Assembly: GCA_013791935.1 (NCBI GenBank)
Contig: VMSV01000150.1
Coordinates: forward strand, 27,429 to 91,428
DNA length: 64,000 nt
From: Desulfobacteraceae bacterium
GTDB taxonomy: Bacteria; Desulfobacterota; Desulfobacteria; Desulfobacterales; UBA5616
Direction: 5' to 3'
Below the pieces are notes generated by a model. The model was not told the DNA's origin. It searched no databases and saw nothing but the letters and a program-made list of their open reading frames with translations. Below are positions 8,479-16,903 of this stretch, piece by piece. A program made the translations under genes and the position numbers. Each line of letters starts with the position of its first letter. Position 1 is the first letter of the stretch.

Positions 8479-9306
8479 TCATTCTTTCCAGAAAATTCTG
8501 GCTGGTTTTCTTTCCGGCAATCGATGGTATTTGAATTTCGGATATCCCAAGACCATGGGATAAAACTGGGTATGAGATTCAGGCAGCCCTACCATTTCTT
8601 TTAAGGGTGCAAAGGCTTTTAATGCACGGGTAATCAAACCCAGCCAGCAGGTGCCCAAACCGGCTGAAACAGCAACAAGTTCAAAGTAGGACAAAGCAAT
8701 ACTTAGATCCACCATACCATTATCATAGCTATCCGGTGCGGATGCAAAAATAAGGCATGGTGCGTTGTGTGTAATAGAATTGATGCCTGCTTCATAGGCG
8801 GCTATGATCATGGGTAAATACGAAGCCATGGCATTGTTTGAATTCGATGCCATGGATTGGCGCATCCAATCAATGGTGAGGTCCGCGATATTTTTGATTT
8901 TGGCTTCATCGGTAAATACCGTCCACGTTACCAACTGGGAGTTGCTGCCTGTTGGGGCATAACGAGAAGTGTCAATGAGAAATTGAAGGGTCTCTTTTTC
9001 TACGGGCTTGTTTTTATACCGCCGGATGGATCTTCTGGACCTTAGGAATTGAACCGCCTGCTCTTGGCTGATGGCAAGTTCTTTTAAAATGGGAGGACTG
9101 TCTTCCATTGGTATTTTCTCATGATCCAGCGCATCATGCGGACAAACCGCAACGCAGTGTCCGCACAACAAGCAGGCCTGCTCCCCCTTTGATACCATTG
9201 CTGGAAAACTGTCTTTGTCCTGCTGCCTGATAATAGAGACGGGGCATTCCTGCACGCAGAATCCGTCCTTTTTACATTTTGTTTCGTCAATTTTTATTAA
9301 AGTCAT
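8479..9306 (-). CDS. Ferredoxin-nitroreductase fusion protein
   Basis: 275 residues. Residues about 1-65 form a 2x[4Fe-4S] ferredoxin: 'CKKDGFCVQECP' and 'CLLCGHCVAVCP'. The rest is a nitroreductase domain with 'RSRRSIRRYKNKPVEK', 'APTGSNSQLVTW' and 'GLGTCWLGLI'. The fusion implies that ferredoxin-type electrons reach the FMN directly, as in anaerobe flavoproteins of this type. It shares its architecture with the gene at 11390-12253 in the same run. A 91-base gap separates it from the next gene, so a further promoter is possible. Confidence 0.93.
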   Translation of the reverse strand: MTLIKIDETKCKKDGFCVQECPVSIIRQQDKDSFPAMVSKGEQACLLCGHCVAVCPHDALDHEKIPMEDSPPILKELAISQEQAVQFLRSRRSIRRYKNKPVEKETLQFLIDTSRYAPTGSNSQLVTWTVFTDEAKIKNIADLTIDWMRQSMASNSNNAMASYLPMIIAAYEAGINSITHNAPCLIFASAPDSYDNGMVDLSIALSYFELVAVSAGLGTCWLGLITRALKAFAPLKEMVGLPESHTQFYPMVLGYPKFKYHRLPERKPARIFWKE

Positions 9307-9372
9307 GGGAATCCATTTTTTTATTGTTTATAAATTAAGGTTTGGCATCCAAAGTTTTTTTCATTGATTCAT

Positions 9373-10467
9373 TTACTTCCGGGCGGCATAGGCGGCCTTG
9401 ATGGCTTCTCTCAGGGCCATGGCATCTTTCGGTGGCTCGGCAAAATCAGGCCGATGAACCATTGAGATGGCCTCGGACGGGCACCCCGTGGCACAGGCGG
9501 CACATCCGAAACACCGGTCCACATTGACTTCCGGGACATCGTCTGCTCCCATGGCAAGGGCTGTGGAAGGACATCGATCGATACAGGTCTCACAGGCCGT
9601 ACAGGCCTCCGGATCAACCCGGGGGATAAAGACGGAGTTCATGGTCAATGCCGGTTTGGCGGATTGGATCGCCCGGGCCACGACCCCGCAATGCCATCGG
9701 TCGCAATTGCAGATAAACCCGGCGCCATCGGCAGTGTTCTGACTCATATGGATCAGGCCGGCTTCTTCCGATTGTTTCAGGATGTCCGTGGCTTCTGCTT
9801 TTGATATTTTCCGGCCACCCAGCCGTTCAACGGTAAATTGGGCCGAATCGCCGAACTGCATACACACATCCGTGGGCATGTCATGAAGATCTTCGCCGCG
9901 CAACAGGGCGGTATGCCGGCAGTAACAGGTACCCACGGCAATATAGTCGTTTGCATCAATATAGTGTTGCACCTGGTCAAATGTATGCACCGTATCCTTG
10001 GTGTTGATGGCCCGGTCTACGGTAATAACCCGGGCTGTGGGAAAACCGGGGGTCGCTGCTTTGCCGGATGCTAAAGCATCACAGGCTTTTTCATAGGCAT
10101 GGATCAGTTTGGCGAGTTTTTTTTCTCTTTCCGTGGTTTTCCCGGACATGAAAATAAATTCCAGTATCCCCGGCATGAAGGGGGCCCGCATAAAGGTGGT
10201 TCCATCTGCCTTGTTCGTAGCCCGACAAAGACCTCTGTAGGCCATGCCCTCGAGAATTTCTTCGCACGCCTTTTTATCCATCCCCATGGTTTCAGCCAGT
10301 TGTTCAGCCGTAAACGGTGTTTTGGGCATGGCATTGTTTACCCTGGCCTCCTCAGGGGTGAACATTTCTTCCACCATGGCGTAAAATTCAGGGATGTCGG
10401 CTCCCGAATAGGCGCCTCCCCGGGATTTCATGACTTCCAACAATTCTTTATAGACTGCTTTATCCAT
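9373..10467 (-). CDS. Winged-helix/multi-cluster [4Fe-4S] protein
   Basis: 364 residues. The N-terminal about 90 look like a helix-turn-helix domain ('FTAEQLAETMGMDKKACEEILEGM'). The middle has a Cys motif 'GTCYCRHTALL' and later 'FICNCDRWHCG'. The C-terminus is a 2x[4Fe-4S] ferredoxin ('CTACETCIDRCP', 'CFGCAACATGCP'). The same order of modules occurs at 57088-58242 in this window, so the two are paralogues. Such proteins are frequent in sulfate reducers and syntrophs, but their role is not established. An electron carrier or redox-responsive protein is plausible. It is five bases from the VOC gene, hence the same operon. Confidence 0.85.
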   Translation of the reverse strand: MDKAVYKELLEVMKSRGGAYSGADIPEFYAMVEEMFTPEEARVNNAMPKTPFTAEQLAETMGMDKKACEEILEGMAYRGLCRATNKADGTTFMRAPFMPGILEFIFMSGKTTEREKKLAKLIHAYEKACDALASGKAATPGFPTARVITVDRAINTKDTVHTFDQVQHYIDANDYIAVGTCYCRHTALLRGEDLHDMPTDVCMQFGDSAQFTVERLGGRKISKAEATDILKQSEEAGLIHMSQNTADGAGFICNCDRWHCGVVARAIQSAKPALTMNSVFIPRVDPEACTACETCIDRCPSTALAMGADDVPEVNVDRCFGCAACATGCPSEAISMVHRPDFAEPPKDAMALREAIKAAYAARK

Positions 10468-10472
10468 CTCTT

Positions 10473-10859
10473 TTATTTCCTTTCCGTGAGTTGCAATAAA
10501 ATGCCATGGGCGGATTTGGGGTGAACGAAAACCTGGGGGCTGCCAACGCCAATCAATTGTGCACCGCTATCCTGCATGGTTTTCACCGTTGCGGCCAGAT
10601 CATCGACGGCCAGGGACATGGTATGAATCCCTTCTCCCCGGCCCTCAAGTGCCTTGCCCACGGGCGAATCAGGACCCAGGGGCGCGATCACTTCCAGAAA
10701 TCCCCCATCGGCAAAGGGAAAGAAGGCCTGCTTGATTCCCAGGGCTTCCGACTCGGCTGTTCTTTCCAGGGTCATGCCCAGTTTATCCCGAAATGTTTTT
10801 ATTCCTTCTTTAATATCCTTCACCCGCACAACAATGTGATCCATTCCTGTGATTGTCAT
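10473..10859 (-). CDS. VOC-superfamily protein, methylmalonyl-CoA epimerase-like
   Basis: 128-residue glyoxalase/VOC-fold protein. Two beta-alpha-beta-beta-beta units are visible. Likely metal ligands are His in 'MDHIVVRVKD', Glu in 'GGFLEVIAP', His in 'GIHTMSLAVDD' and a Glu in 'QLTE' at the end. The pattern is closest to methylmalonyl-CoA epimerase, but no mutase or other propionate genes are near, so the substrate is open; lactoylglutathione-type activity cannot be excluded. It lies tightly between the Fe-S protein gene and the DUF3795 gene on the same strand. Confidence 0.8.
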   Translation of the reverse strand: MTITGMDHIVVRVKDIKEGIKTFRDKLGMTLERTAESEALGIKQAFFPFADGGFLEVIAPLGPDSPVGKALEGRGEGIHTMSLAVDDLAATVKTMQDSGAQLIGVGSPQVFVHPKSAHGILLQLTERK

Positions 10860-10879
10860 TATTTATCTCCTTTGTGAAT

Positions 10880-11359
10880 TTATTTATCCCGATCCAATCT
10901 GGGAAGCCGATAGGGCTGTTTTGCCCCGCATGAATAGCAGGTGCGCTCGTACCAATGCATCTGAGCACGGCACTCGGGGCAGCTCCACCGCTCTTCTTGT
11001 TCCTTGATCCATTTTTCCGCACCGATCTCGTGCATCTGTTTAAGGTTTTCTATGGCCTCGGCATGGTGTCTCATCCCGTCGTTATTAAAACCGGTGATCA
11101 GATCGCAGGGGAAATCCGGACAATCTCCGCAACGGGTAACTCCCGGCCTTTCCGCGGCACATTGCCGCATCTTGCAATCCCTGCAATAGGGGGTAAGGGC
11201 ACCCCCGCCAAGGCAACCGTCGCAGAAGCTCTCGCCTTCCGGCATGTTCCAGACTTTCAAGATCTCCTCAAGACGATTTGCATCGTTGTCCCGTCTGGCC
11301 CGATAGAGGGCACATGCCCCACAATATAGCCCGCAGACCGCCGCTAAAGGTTCATTCAT
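10880..11359 (-). CDS. DUF3795 domain protein with C-terminal zinc ribbon
   Basis: 159 residues, Cys-rich. The N-terminus 'VCGLYCGACALY' and 'CDGCLG..', 'YCRDCKMRQCA', 'CGDCPDFPCD' match DUF3795, a family of probable metal-binding proteins of unknown role common in anaerobes. The C-terminus has a zinc-ribbon pair, 'CPECRAQ' and 'CYSCGAKQ'. The tracked TTG start is inside the ribosome-binding site; an AAAGGAGG lies seven bases before the ATG at 11359, which I take as the start. It belongs to the redox operon and could be a metal or cluster handling factor. Confidence 0.82.
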   Translation of the reverse strand: MNEPLAAVCGLYCGACALYRARRDNDANRLEEILKVWNMPEGESFCDGCLGGGALTPYCRDCKMRQCAAERPGVTRCGDCPDFPCDLITGFNNDGMRHHAEAIENLKQMHEIGAEKWIKEQEERWSCPECRAQMHWYERTCYSCGAKQPYRLPRLDRDK

Positions 11360-11389
11360 CGTTGTGCCTCCTTTCAACCCCCCGGAGGG

Positions 11390-12253
11390 CTATTCGAAGC
11401 GAACCTTGATGGGCTTTCGATCCACGGTTCGATGATAAGTCCAGCTTGGATACCCCATGATCAATACACTGATGATTTTGTGTCCGGCCGGAAGATTCAA
11501 TTCCTCCATAATGGGTCGATAGCTTGCTGCCATTTCGAAGATGCCGATGTAGGTGCTTTCCAAACCCATGGTCATGGCGGTTAAGGCCACGGTCGTGGAC
11601 GCGATCACGCCATTGTCCTTGGGCGCGCTGGTGGCCTCGGGAGAATGGAAGATCCAGACCAAAGGCGCCTTGTGAAATACCGTGTCTCTTCCCGGTTCCC
11701 GGCTGGCCATGCGCTGGCTTCTCAGCCGGAGAACATCCAGTGAATACTGCATGCTTGCGGGCAATTCCTTGCCTGCCGCCTTCAGGGCCTTTGCCCGCCC
11801 TTCGAGCATTTCCTGGGCCTTTTCAAAACTCTCCATGGTCAGATCCGACAATTTTTTAATTTTTGCAGGGTCCTGAAGAAGCAGGATTTCCACATTCTGG
11901 ACATTGCTTCCCGTGGGGGCATACCGACAGACATCCACCAGTTTTTCAGCAACTTCCCGGGGAACCGGTTTGTCCGCCCATTTCCGGTGGCTTCTCCGGC
12001 GGCGAATAAGATCGATAAAATCGTCGGTTTTGATTTTAATGTTTTCATCCAGCTCGATGAAATTTTCCATGTTCATCTGGCTGTGGGAAATCGCTCTTGT
12101 TGGACACAAGGACACACAATGGCCACAAACATTGCAGCTGTTTACATCCGCTGAAGCGATGATTTCCCCGTCCTTTTCTGAAAAACAGGCGCACCTTTCA
12201 ACGCAGGTGCCGCATACCGTGCATAGATCCTTATCGATTGAAACCCAACTCAT
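11390..12253 (-). CDS. Ferredoxin-nitroreductase fusion protein
   Basis: 287 residues from the ATG at 12253, which has GGAG seven bases upstream; the tracked start 36 bases earlier has none. An N-terminal ferredoxin ('CTVCGTCVERCACF', 'CNVCGHCVSLCP') is joined to a nitroreductase domain ('RRRSHRKWADKPVPRE', 'APTGSNVQNVEILLL', 'LPAGHKIISVLIMGYP'). The first cluster lacks the usual Pro after the last Cys. Same architecture as 8479-9306 but clearly divergent. It is 25 bases downstream of the OYE-family gene, suggesting shared expression and perhaps electron transfer between them. Confidence 0.92.
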   Translation of the reverse strand: MSWVSIDKDLCTVCGTCVERCACFSEKDGEIIASADVNSCNVCGHCVSLCPTRAISHSQMNMENFIELDENIKIKTDDFIDLIRRRRSHRKWADKPVPREVAEKLVDVCRYAPTGSNVQNVEILLLQDPAKIKKLSDLTMESFEKAQEMLEGRAKALKAAGKELPASMQYSLDVLRLRSQRMASREPGRDTVFHKAPLVWIFHSPEATSAPKDNGVIASTTVALTAMTMGLESTYIGIFEMAASYRPIMEELNLPAGHKIISVLIMGYPSWTYHRTVDRKPIKVRFE

Positions 12254-12278
12254 GTCATGTCTCCTTTTTTTTGGTTTA

Positions 12279-13406
12279 TTATTTCCCAACCGCCTTGGAC
12301 TTTTCCAGATGCCTGCAGCAAATGTGGAGTTTCCCCTCGTCGTCCCGGTTCATGCACCCCCGGCAGGAGATGCAGTCCGCGGTTGTTTTTGCACTTTTCT
12401 TAAACTGTTTGACCAGATCCGGTTCCCGGATGAAGGGGCGACAGATGGAAATACAGTCCACAACGCCGCTACCCACAAGTTTTTCAGCCACGGAAAGGGT
12501 GCGGATACCCCCCACCAGGCAAAGCGGTATGGACACCGCACTTCTTATGGCCTTGGCATCGTCCAGCATGAATGCCTCTTTTTCCACCGAATTGATCTTT
12601 TCCATCATTTTCCTGAAATTTTTATCCACCCGGCCGTGGCTGATTTCAATCAATGCTATACCTTCTTTTTCGATGGCTTTTGCCACTTGTTTGCCCTCTT
12701 CAATGGTCAAACTGTCCGTCCCATCCAGATAATCCCGGCACCCCAGCTTGATCATGACGGGAAAGTCATTTGACACCTGCTTTTTGATGGATCGGATGAC
12801 TTCGATTAAAAATCGCATGCGGTTTTCCAGACTTCCCCCCCATTTGTCCTTGCGATGATTCGTGGTAGGGGAAAGAAACTCGCTCACCAGGTAACCATGG
12901 GCCCCGTGGATTTGAACGCCGTCAAAACCCGATGCCTGAACACGGCGGGCTGCTTGCCCGAATGATTCAATAATCCCTATAATATCAACATCCGTAAGTT
13001 CCCTTGGCTTTCTGCCAAAATCCGGGAGGTCGCCGTTTAATGAAACCGCCACATAGTCACCCTCCCCTTTGGCGGCGAAGGTGGCCTGGGCCCCGCCATG
13101 GGCAATCTGCATGACGATTTTACCTTTTCGTTCATGCACCGCCCGGGTCATTTTTTGGTATGCGCTGATATGATCATCCTCATCAATACCGTTCATGTCC
13201 GGAAACACCTGCCCTTGTTTGGATACAAAGGCATAGCCGGTAATGATCAATCCGACCTCTCCCTCTGCCAGGGTTTTCATCAGTTCAACACTCTCATCAC
13301 TGATATAACCGTTTACGTCACTTAAAGCGTAATAGGTGGCTGACCGTACAAAACGGTTGGGGATATTCAGTTTTCCGATTTCCAATGGTTCAAATACTTT
13401 TGACAT
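12279..13406 (-). CDS. NADH:flavin oxidoreductase (Old Yellow Enzyme family)
   Basis: 375-residue TIM-barrel FMN enzyme. Visible are 'LNIPNRFVRSATY' at the N-terminus, 'MQIAHGGAQ', 'GFDGVQIHGAHGYLVSEFLSP' (substrate-anion His pair) and 'GGSLENRMRFL'. A C-terminal Cys group 'CISCRGCMNRD...CCRH' probably holds a 4Fe-4S cluster, as in 2,4-dienoyl-CoA reductase relatives. It lacks the second FAD/NADH domain of the long forms, so reductant must come from a partner such as the Fe-S proteins encoded next to it. It reduces activated C=C bonds; the substrate is unknown. Confidence 0.92.
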   Translation of the reverse strand: MSKVFEPLEIGKLNIPNRFVRSATYYALSDVNGYISDESVELMKTLAEGEVGLIITGYAFVSKQGQVFPDMNGIDEDDHISAYQKMTRAVHERKGKIVMQIAHGGAQATFAAKGEGDYVAVSLNGDLPDFGRKPRELTDVDIIGIIESFGQAARRVQASGFDGVQIHGAHGYLVSEFLSPTTNHRKDKWGGSLENRMRFLIEVIRSIKKQVSNDFPVMIKLGCRDYLDGTDSLTIEEGKQVAKAIEKEGIALIEISHGRVDKNFRKMMEKINSVEKEAFMLDDAKAIRSAVSIPLCLVGGIRTLSVAEKLVGSGVVDCISICRPFIREPDLVKQFKKSAKTTADCISCRGCMNRDDEGKLHICCRHLEKSKAVGK

Positions 13407-13424
13407 GTTTATGCTCCTAAGCTT

Positions 13425-14561
13425 TTAATCGTAACTGGGAACGGGTTTTCCGTCGCTCTTGTGCTTAATGATCCGCTGGACATTGGCGACCTTCTTGGTC
13501 TTTGCCATTGTTTGATCAATGGATATTGCCATCTGATCCATCAATCCGTTGGGTTCGGACGGAACCAGCCAACCATCTGCAACTACCTGATCGATAAGAT
13601 CTTCCCCTTTCGGGGTTCGGCAGGTGATGTGTGACCCGCCAAAGGAAATATCGGCGTATTCGGCTGCATAGTCCGTGCAGAATTTACACCGGTGCCAGCG
13701 CTGATACGGACCGATCACTTCAAAGAGTTGCATGATGTTCATTTGTTTGACCTTGTTCTCACCGTTTTTCAAAACAATATCAAAGGCAATGTCAAATTCC
13801 TTGGAAACCCTTTTAAAGTCCACAGTGGCGATATCATGAACGGAAACACCCATCATATTGGCAACATAGGTCATGAAATCTTCTTTGCTTCTCATGGGTG
13901 AACCACAATACAAGCCAAAGCTGTATTTTACCTTTTTGGCCAGAGCTGCGTAGGACTGTCCAAGAAGCTCCAATTTCCTCAATCCCTGCATATGACACCC
14001 AAGGCCCACAATGGCGACCGACTTGATGTCCTCTCGATCGGCAATCTCGGAAAGCGCCATGAGATTGGGGCTGAACACGTATTTGCTGCCGGCCCCTTTG
14101 ATGATCTCCTCCCGGGTTGTGGCAATCACAGGCCAGGATACCCATGCATAAGGAGAGGCTGCTCCCCATTGGGAGACGATGGCCGCATCGATCTCCTTTT
14201 TCTCAAGCAGATACGCAAGCGTTGCCGTAAGTTTTCCTCCGGTATACCCCTTTCCCTGTATTTCTTTGTCCGCACTGACAAGGTTTCTGTCGGATAGATA
14301 AATGCCCAGGCCCTTTGCTTCTTCTTCCGGCGTTGTTTCCCGGCCAAAGACCTGAATGTCCAGCTTTTTTAGGGGCGAACCCAGGCCCGGGCAAGCTTCC
14401 AGGCATTGGCCGCAGGAGACACACTCCCCATCCAGTTCAGGCCCGTTATCCTTAAAGGAAATGCATCCGGTTGAACAAACCGCGCAACACTGACCGCAAA
14501 AAAAGCACAACTTTGTATCGATCACTCGTTTTTTTAATCCGTCAAAAGAATCTTCCAGCAT
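13425..14561 (-). CDS. F420-hydrogenase beta-subunit-like Fe-S flavoprotein
   Basis: 378 residues from the ATG at 14561 (GGAG nine bases upstream). An N-terminal ferredoxin ('CFFCGQCCAVCSTGC', 'CVSCGQCLEACPG') is followed by the FrhB/FdhB-type domain: 'GGKLTATLAYLLEK', 'AIVGLGCHMQGLRKLELL', 'FGLYCGSPM' and 'CKFCTDYAAEYADISFGG'. Family members carry FAD and Fe-S and move electrons between F420, ferredoxin or thiols. In sulfate reducers they usually act without F420. It is the first gene after the TetR regulator and has an operator-like palindrome 63 bases before its start. Confidence 0.88.
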   Translation of the reverse strand: MLEDSFDGLKKRVIDTKLCFFCGQCCAVCSTGCISFKDNGPELDGECVSCGQCLEACPGLGSPLKKLDIQVFGRETTPEEEAKGLGIYLSDRNLVSADKEIQGKGYTGGKLTATLAYLLEKKEIDAAIVSQWGAASPYAWVSWPVIATTREEIIKGAGSKYVFSPNLMALSEIADREDIKSVAIVGLGCHMQGLRKLELLGQSYAALAKKVKYSFGLYCGSPMRSKEDFMTYVANMMGVSVHDIATVDFKRVSKEFDIAFDIVLKNGENKVKQMNIMQLFEVIGPYQRWHRCKFCTDYAAEYADISFGGSHITCRTPKGEDLIDQVVADGWLVPSEPNGLMDQMAISIDQTMAKTKKVANVQRIIKHKSDGKPVPSYD

Positions 14562-14623
14562 AAAACTTCTCCTTATCATAAAGTATTTATTCAAGACTGG
14601 GAGCTGATTGCAAATGGCTCAGG

Positions 14624-14641
14624 ACGGAACGTTCATTCCGT
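14624..14641. promoter_or_regulatory. Operator-like site 1 (probable TetR target)
   Basis: ACGGAACGTTCATTCCGT: 6-bp inverted arms ACGGAA/TTCCGT around CGTTCA. It shares its first 15 bases exactly with a second site at 15337. It lies between the TetR stop and the start of the F420-hydrogenase-beta-like gene, where the redox operon promoter is expected. Confidence 0.65.
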
Positions 14642-14668
14642 AGATAGGCAAAAAAATCCTTCCCCCCC

Positions 14669-15244
14669 TTACCTTTTTAAAGCATCCCAACTGGTTTCTA
14701 TTGCCGAGCGGATGATTTTGTCATCCAGGCTAATTTCACCGGCAATGTGCATTTTAGCCAGGGAAACCACCTGCCCGTTGGCTGTGGCAAAGATTAACTG
14801 GGTCGAAAGGTCCTTGATCACCTGGTGTTTTTTGCCATATTCAAAAAAGTTGACCAAGGATTCCGCATACGCCGAACAGACTTGCTGCTTGGCAGCGCAA
14901 TTGATAAAGGGCGAATAGGAATATTGTTCCATAAACGAAAATTTTTGAGGGTTCGCGATATAAAACTTCAGAAGATTCTCAAAGATATTGATGAATTGTT
15001 CCCGGATCGGCATTTCTTTTGTAATATTTTCCCTCATGGCGGCCACGGATTCACCTTTGAGTTCTCGGTATAAATTAACAATGACCTCTTCTTTATTCTT
15101 GAAATAACGATAAATCGTGCCGATGCCGACATTGGCCCTATCCGCCAGGAGGGTCATGGGTGTGCCGTGAAAACCGTTTTCAGAAAACAGTTCAAGCGCT
15201 GCGTTTAAAATAGCAATACGTTTGTCACAATCCGATTTTGTCAT
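14669..15244 (-). CDS. TetR/AcrR-family transcriptional regulator
   Basis: 191 residues. The N-terminal DNA-binding domain is classic: 'RIAILNAALELFSENGFHGTPMTLLADRANVGIGTIYRYFKNKEEV', with the helix-turn-helix at about 28-50. The C-terminal ligand domain is all-helical and has no recognisable ligand signature. Two matching palindromic sites lie 93 bases upstream of its start and downstream of its stop in front of the redox operon. This suggests autoregulation and repression of the operon, with a small electrophile or quinone as a likely inducer (inference). Confidence 0.93.
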   Translation of the reverse strand: MTKSDCDKRIAILNAALELFSENGFHGTPMTLLADRANVGIGTIYRYFKNKEEVIVNLYRELKGESVAAMRENITKEMPIREQFINIFENLLKFYIANPQKFSFMEQYSYSPFINCAAKQQVCSAYAESLVNFFEYGKKHQVIKDLSTQLIFATANGQVVSLAKMHIAGEISLDDKIIRSAIETSWDALKR

Positions 15245-15336
15245 TATTCCATCATCATCTGTAAAAATTGGTTACGGTTTATATCCCATTCAATTCAGGA
15301 AGGACTTGAATTATGGAAATCATTTTTTCGCCAAGA

Positions 15337-15354
15337 ACGGAACGTTCATTCATT
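15337..15354. promoter_or_regulatory. Operator-like site 2 (probable TetR target)
   Basis: ACGGAACGTTCATTCATT, identical to site 1 over the first 15 bases. It is placed 93 bases upstream of the TetR start codon, so it is in position for autoregulation. Confidence 0.6.
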
Positions 15355-15452
15355 TTGTTTTTTTATTCTTTTATCGGGTGACCTGTCAAGGGATTTTATT
15401 TTTCCTGTCGCTCATTCATCTATCATAAATGAAAGTCCGTGACAGCGCTCAG

Positions 15453-15489
15453 TTCAGTACCAGGGTTTTTCAGCATCCCTGGTACTGAA
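15453..15489 (-). terminator. Stem-loop after ilvE
   Basis: A perfect 13-bp stem (TTCAGTACCAGGG / CCCTGGTACTGAA) with an 11-base loop begins nine bases past the ilvE stop. No T tract follows on the minus strand, so it may end transcription only with Rho, or protect the 3' end. Confidence 0.55.
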
Positions 15490-15497
15490 AAGGATGG

Positions 15498-16568
15498 CTA
15501 TGAAGGATTCACAGCAACCGTCCAGCCGAATTTATCTTCGGATTTACCGTACTGAATGTCTATGAGCTCTTTGAACATGCGGGATGCAATGGGGCCAACT
15601 TGCCCATTTCCGATGGTGATGACTTTTTCATGGAATTTGATGTTGTCAACTGGCGAGATGATCGCTGCGGTTCCCGATCCAAATACTTCCATTAATTCAC
15701 CTTTGGCATGGGCGTCAAACACTTCATCAATGGCGATTCGTCGTTCACTGACTTTCAAACCCCATGATTTTGCCATGGTGAGGACCGAGTCTCGGGTGAT
15801 GCCGGACAGGATGCTGCCATTCAACCGGGGGGTGACAATTTCATCGCCCAGGACAAAGAAGATGTTCATGGAACCGACTTCTTCCACGTATTTCAACTCA
15901 ACGCCGTCCAGCCACAGCACCTGGGTATACCCGTCCTTATGGGCAAGCTCGGTGGCGTAAAGGCTGGCCGCATAGTTTCCGGCAGTCTTCGCTTGTCCCA
16001 CGCCGCCCCTTACAGCACGGACGTAATCTCTTGTCACCCAGATTTTAACAGGGTTGAATCCTTCAGGATAATAAGCACCAACCGGTGACATGATCATGAA
16101 GAAGCGATACGTATTGGATGCACGAAGTCCGATGTAGGGGTCTGTGGCGATGATGGTCGGTCGGATATACAGAGAAGTGCCGGTTTCACTCGGTACCCAG
16201 GATCGTTCCATGTCTACGAGTTTCAGAAGTGCTTTTAAGATAAACGCTTCGTCTATCTGAGGAATGCAGAGCATTTCGGCTGATTTGTTCATCCGTTGGA
16301 AATTATCCCTGGGTCTGAAAAGTTGGATGTTCCCCTTGGGTGTCCGGAACGCCTTGAGGCCTTCGAAAATGGCTTGACCGTAATGAAGCACCATGGTGGC
16401 CGGGCTCATGCTCATGGGACCGAAGGGTTCGATACACGGATTATGCCATCCTTTTTCAGGATTGTAATCCATGTTGAACATATAATCTGTGAAAAAGGTG
16501 CCGAACCCCAGACCCGAATCGATGGGATGGTCTTTTAGTGTTTCTGTCTTTTTAATGGTAATATCCAT
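15498..16568 (-). CDS. ilvE: Branched-chain amino acid aminotransferase
   Basis: PLP enzyme that interconverts Leu/Ile/Val and their 2-oxo acids using 2-oxoglutarate/glutamate. The 356 residues from the ATG at 16568 (GAGGG before it) fit the long bacterial BCAT2 type. Motifs: 'HYGQAIFEGLKAF', 'LFRPRDNFQRMN', the PLP lysine region 'GGVGQAKTAGNYAAS', 'EVGSMNIFFV', 'LSGITRDSVL' and 'EVFGSGTAAIISPV'. The tracked upstream start lacks a ribosome-binding site. It is divergent from the 2-oxoacid:ferredoxin oxidoreductase genes, which could consume or make the same 2-oxo acids. Confidence 0.94.
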   Translation of the reverse strand: MDITIKKTETLKDHPIDSGLGFGTFFTDYMFNMDYNPEKGWHNPCIEPFGPMSMSPATMVLHYGQAIFEGLKAFRTPKGNIQLFRPRDNFQRMNKSAEMLCIPQIDEAFILKALLKLVDMERSWVPSETGTSLYIRPTIIATDPYIGLRASNTYRFFMIMSPVGAYYPEGFNPVKIWVTRDYVRAVRGGVGQAKTAGNYAASLYATELAHKDGYTQVLWLDGVELKYVEEVGSMNIFFVLGDEIVTPRLNGSILSGITRDSVLTMAKSWGLKVSERRIAIDEVFDAHAKGELMEVFGSGTAAIISPVDNIKFHEKVITIGNGQVGPIASRMFKELIDIQYGKSEDKFGWTVAVNPS

Positions 16569-16903
16569 GGTTCCCTCTGATGTTATAAGTGTTAAATGCG
16601 GTCTTCTAACGGCAAACAATAATTTTTTCTAAATCATTTATTCCATGCGGTCAAAATATCCATCGAAGCCAAGCCACTTTTTTTTAAATCATTTATGGAA
16701 CCTAAATCAAGCTTTTGTTTTAAACCACGAAGGGTGTTTCCATAATATGATCCGGTTTAAACCCTGAGAATCTTTTTTAATCCGTTTGACAAAAACTGTT
16801 TTCACGGGTATCTCATAATTCTCCGATTTTGGCGTAAACATTAGCATTTGCTTTCATAACGCAGTCCACAATATTAAAAAAAGATTGGGGACAACGAGGG
16901 ATA
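16569..16903. other. Divergent ilvE / por promoter region
   Basis: 335 bases without a gene between divergent operons; AT-rich. Promoters for both sides must lie here. The best visible one for por is listed separately. I see no clear hairpin, T-box or riboswitch pattern. Confidence 0.5.
16786..16814 (+). promoter_or_regulatory. Putative sigma-70 promoter for por genes
   Basis: A consensus -35 TTGACA (16786-16791) is followed after 17 bases by TATCTC (16809-16814), about 90 bases before the porC-type start. The -35 is perfect and the -10 is weak. Confidence 0.4.
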
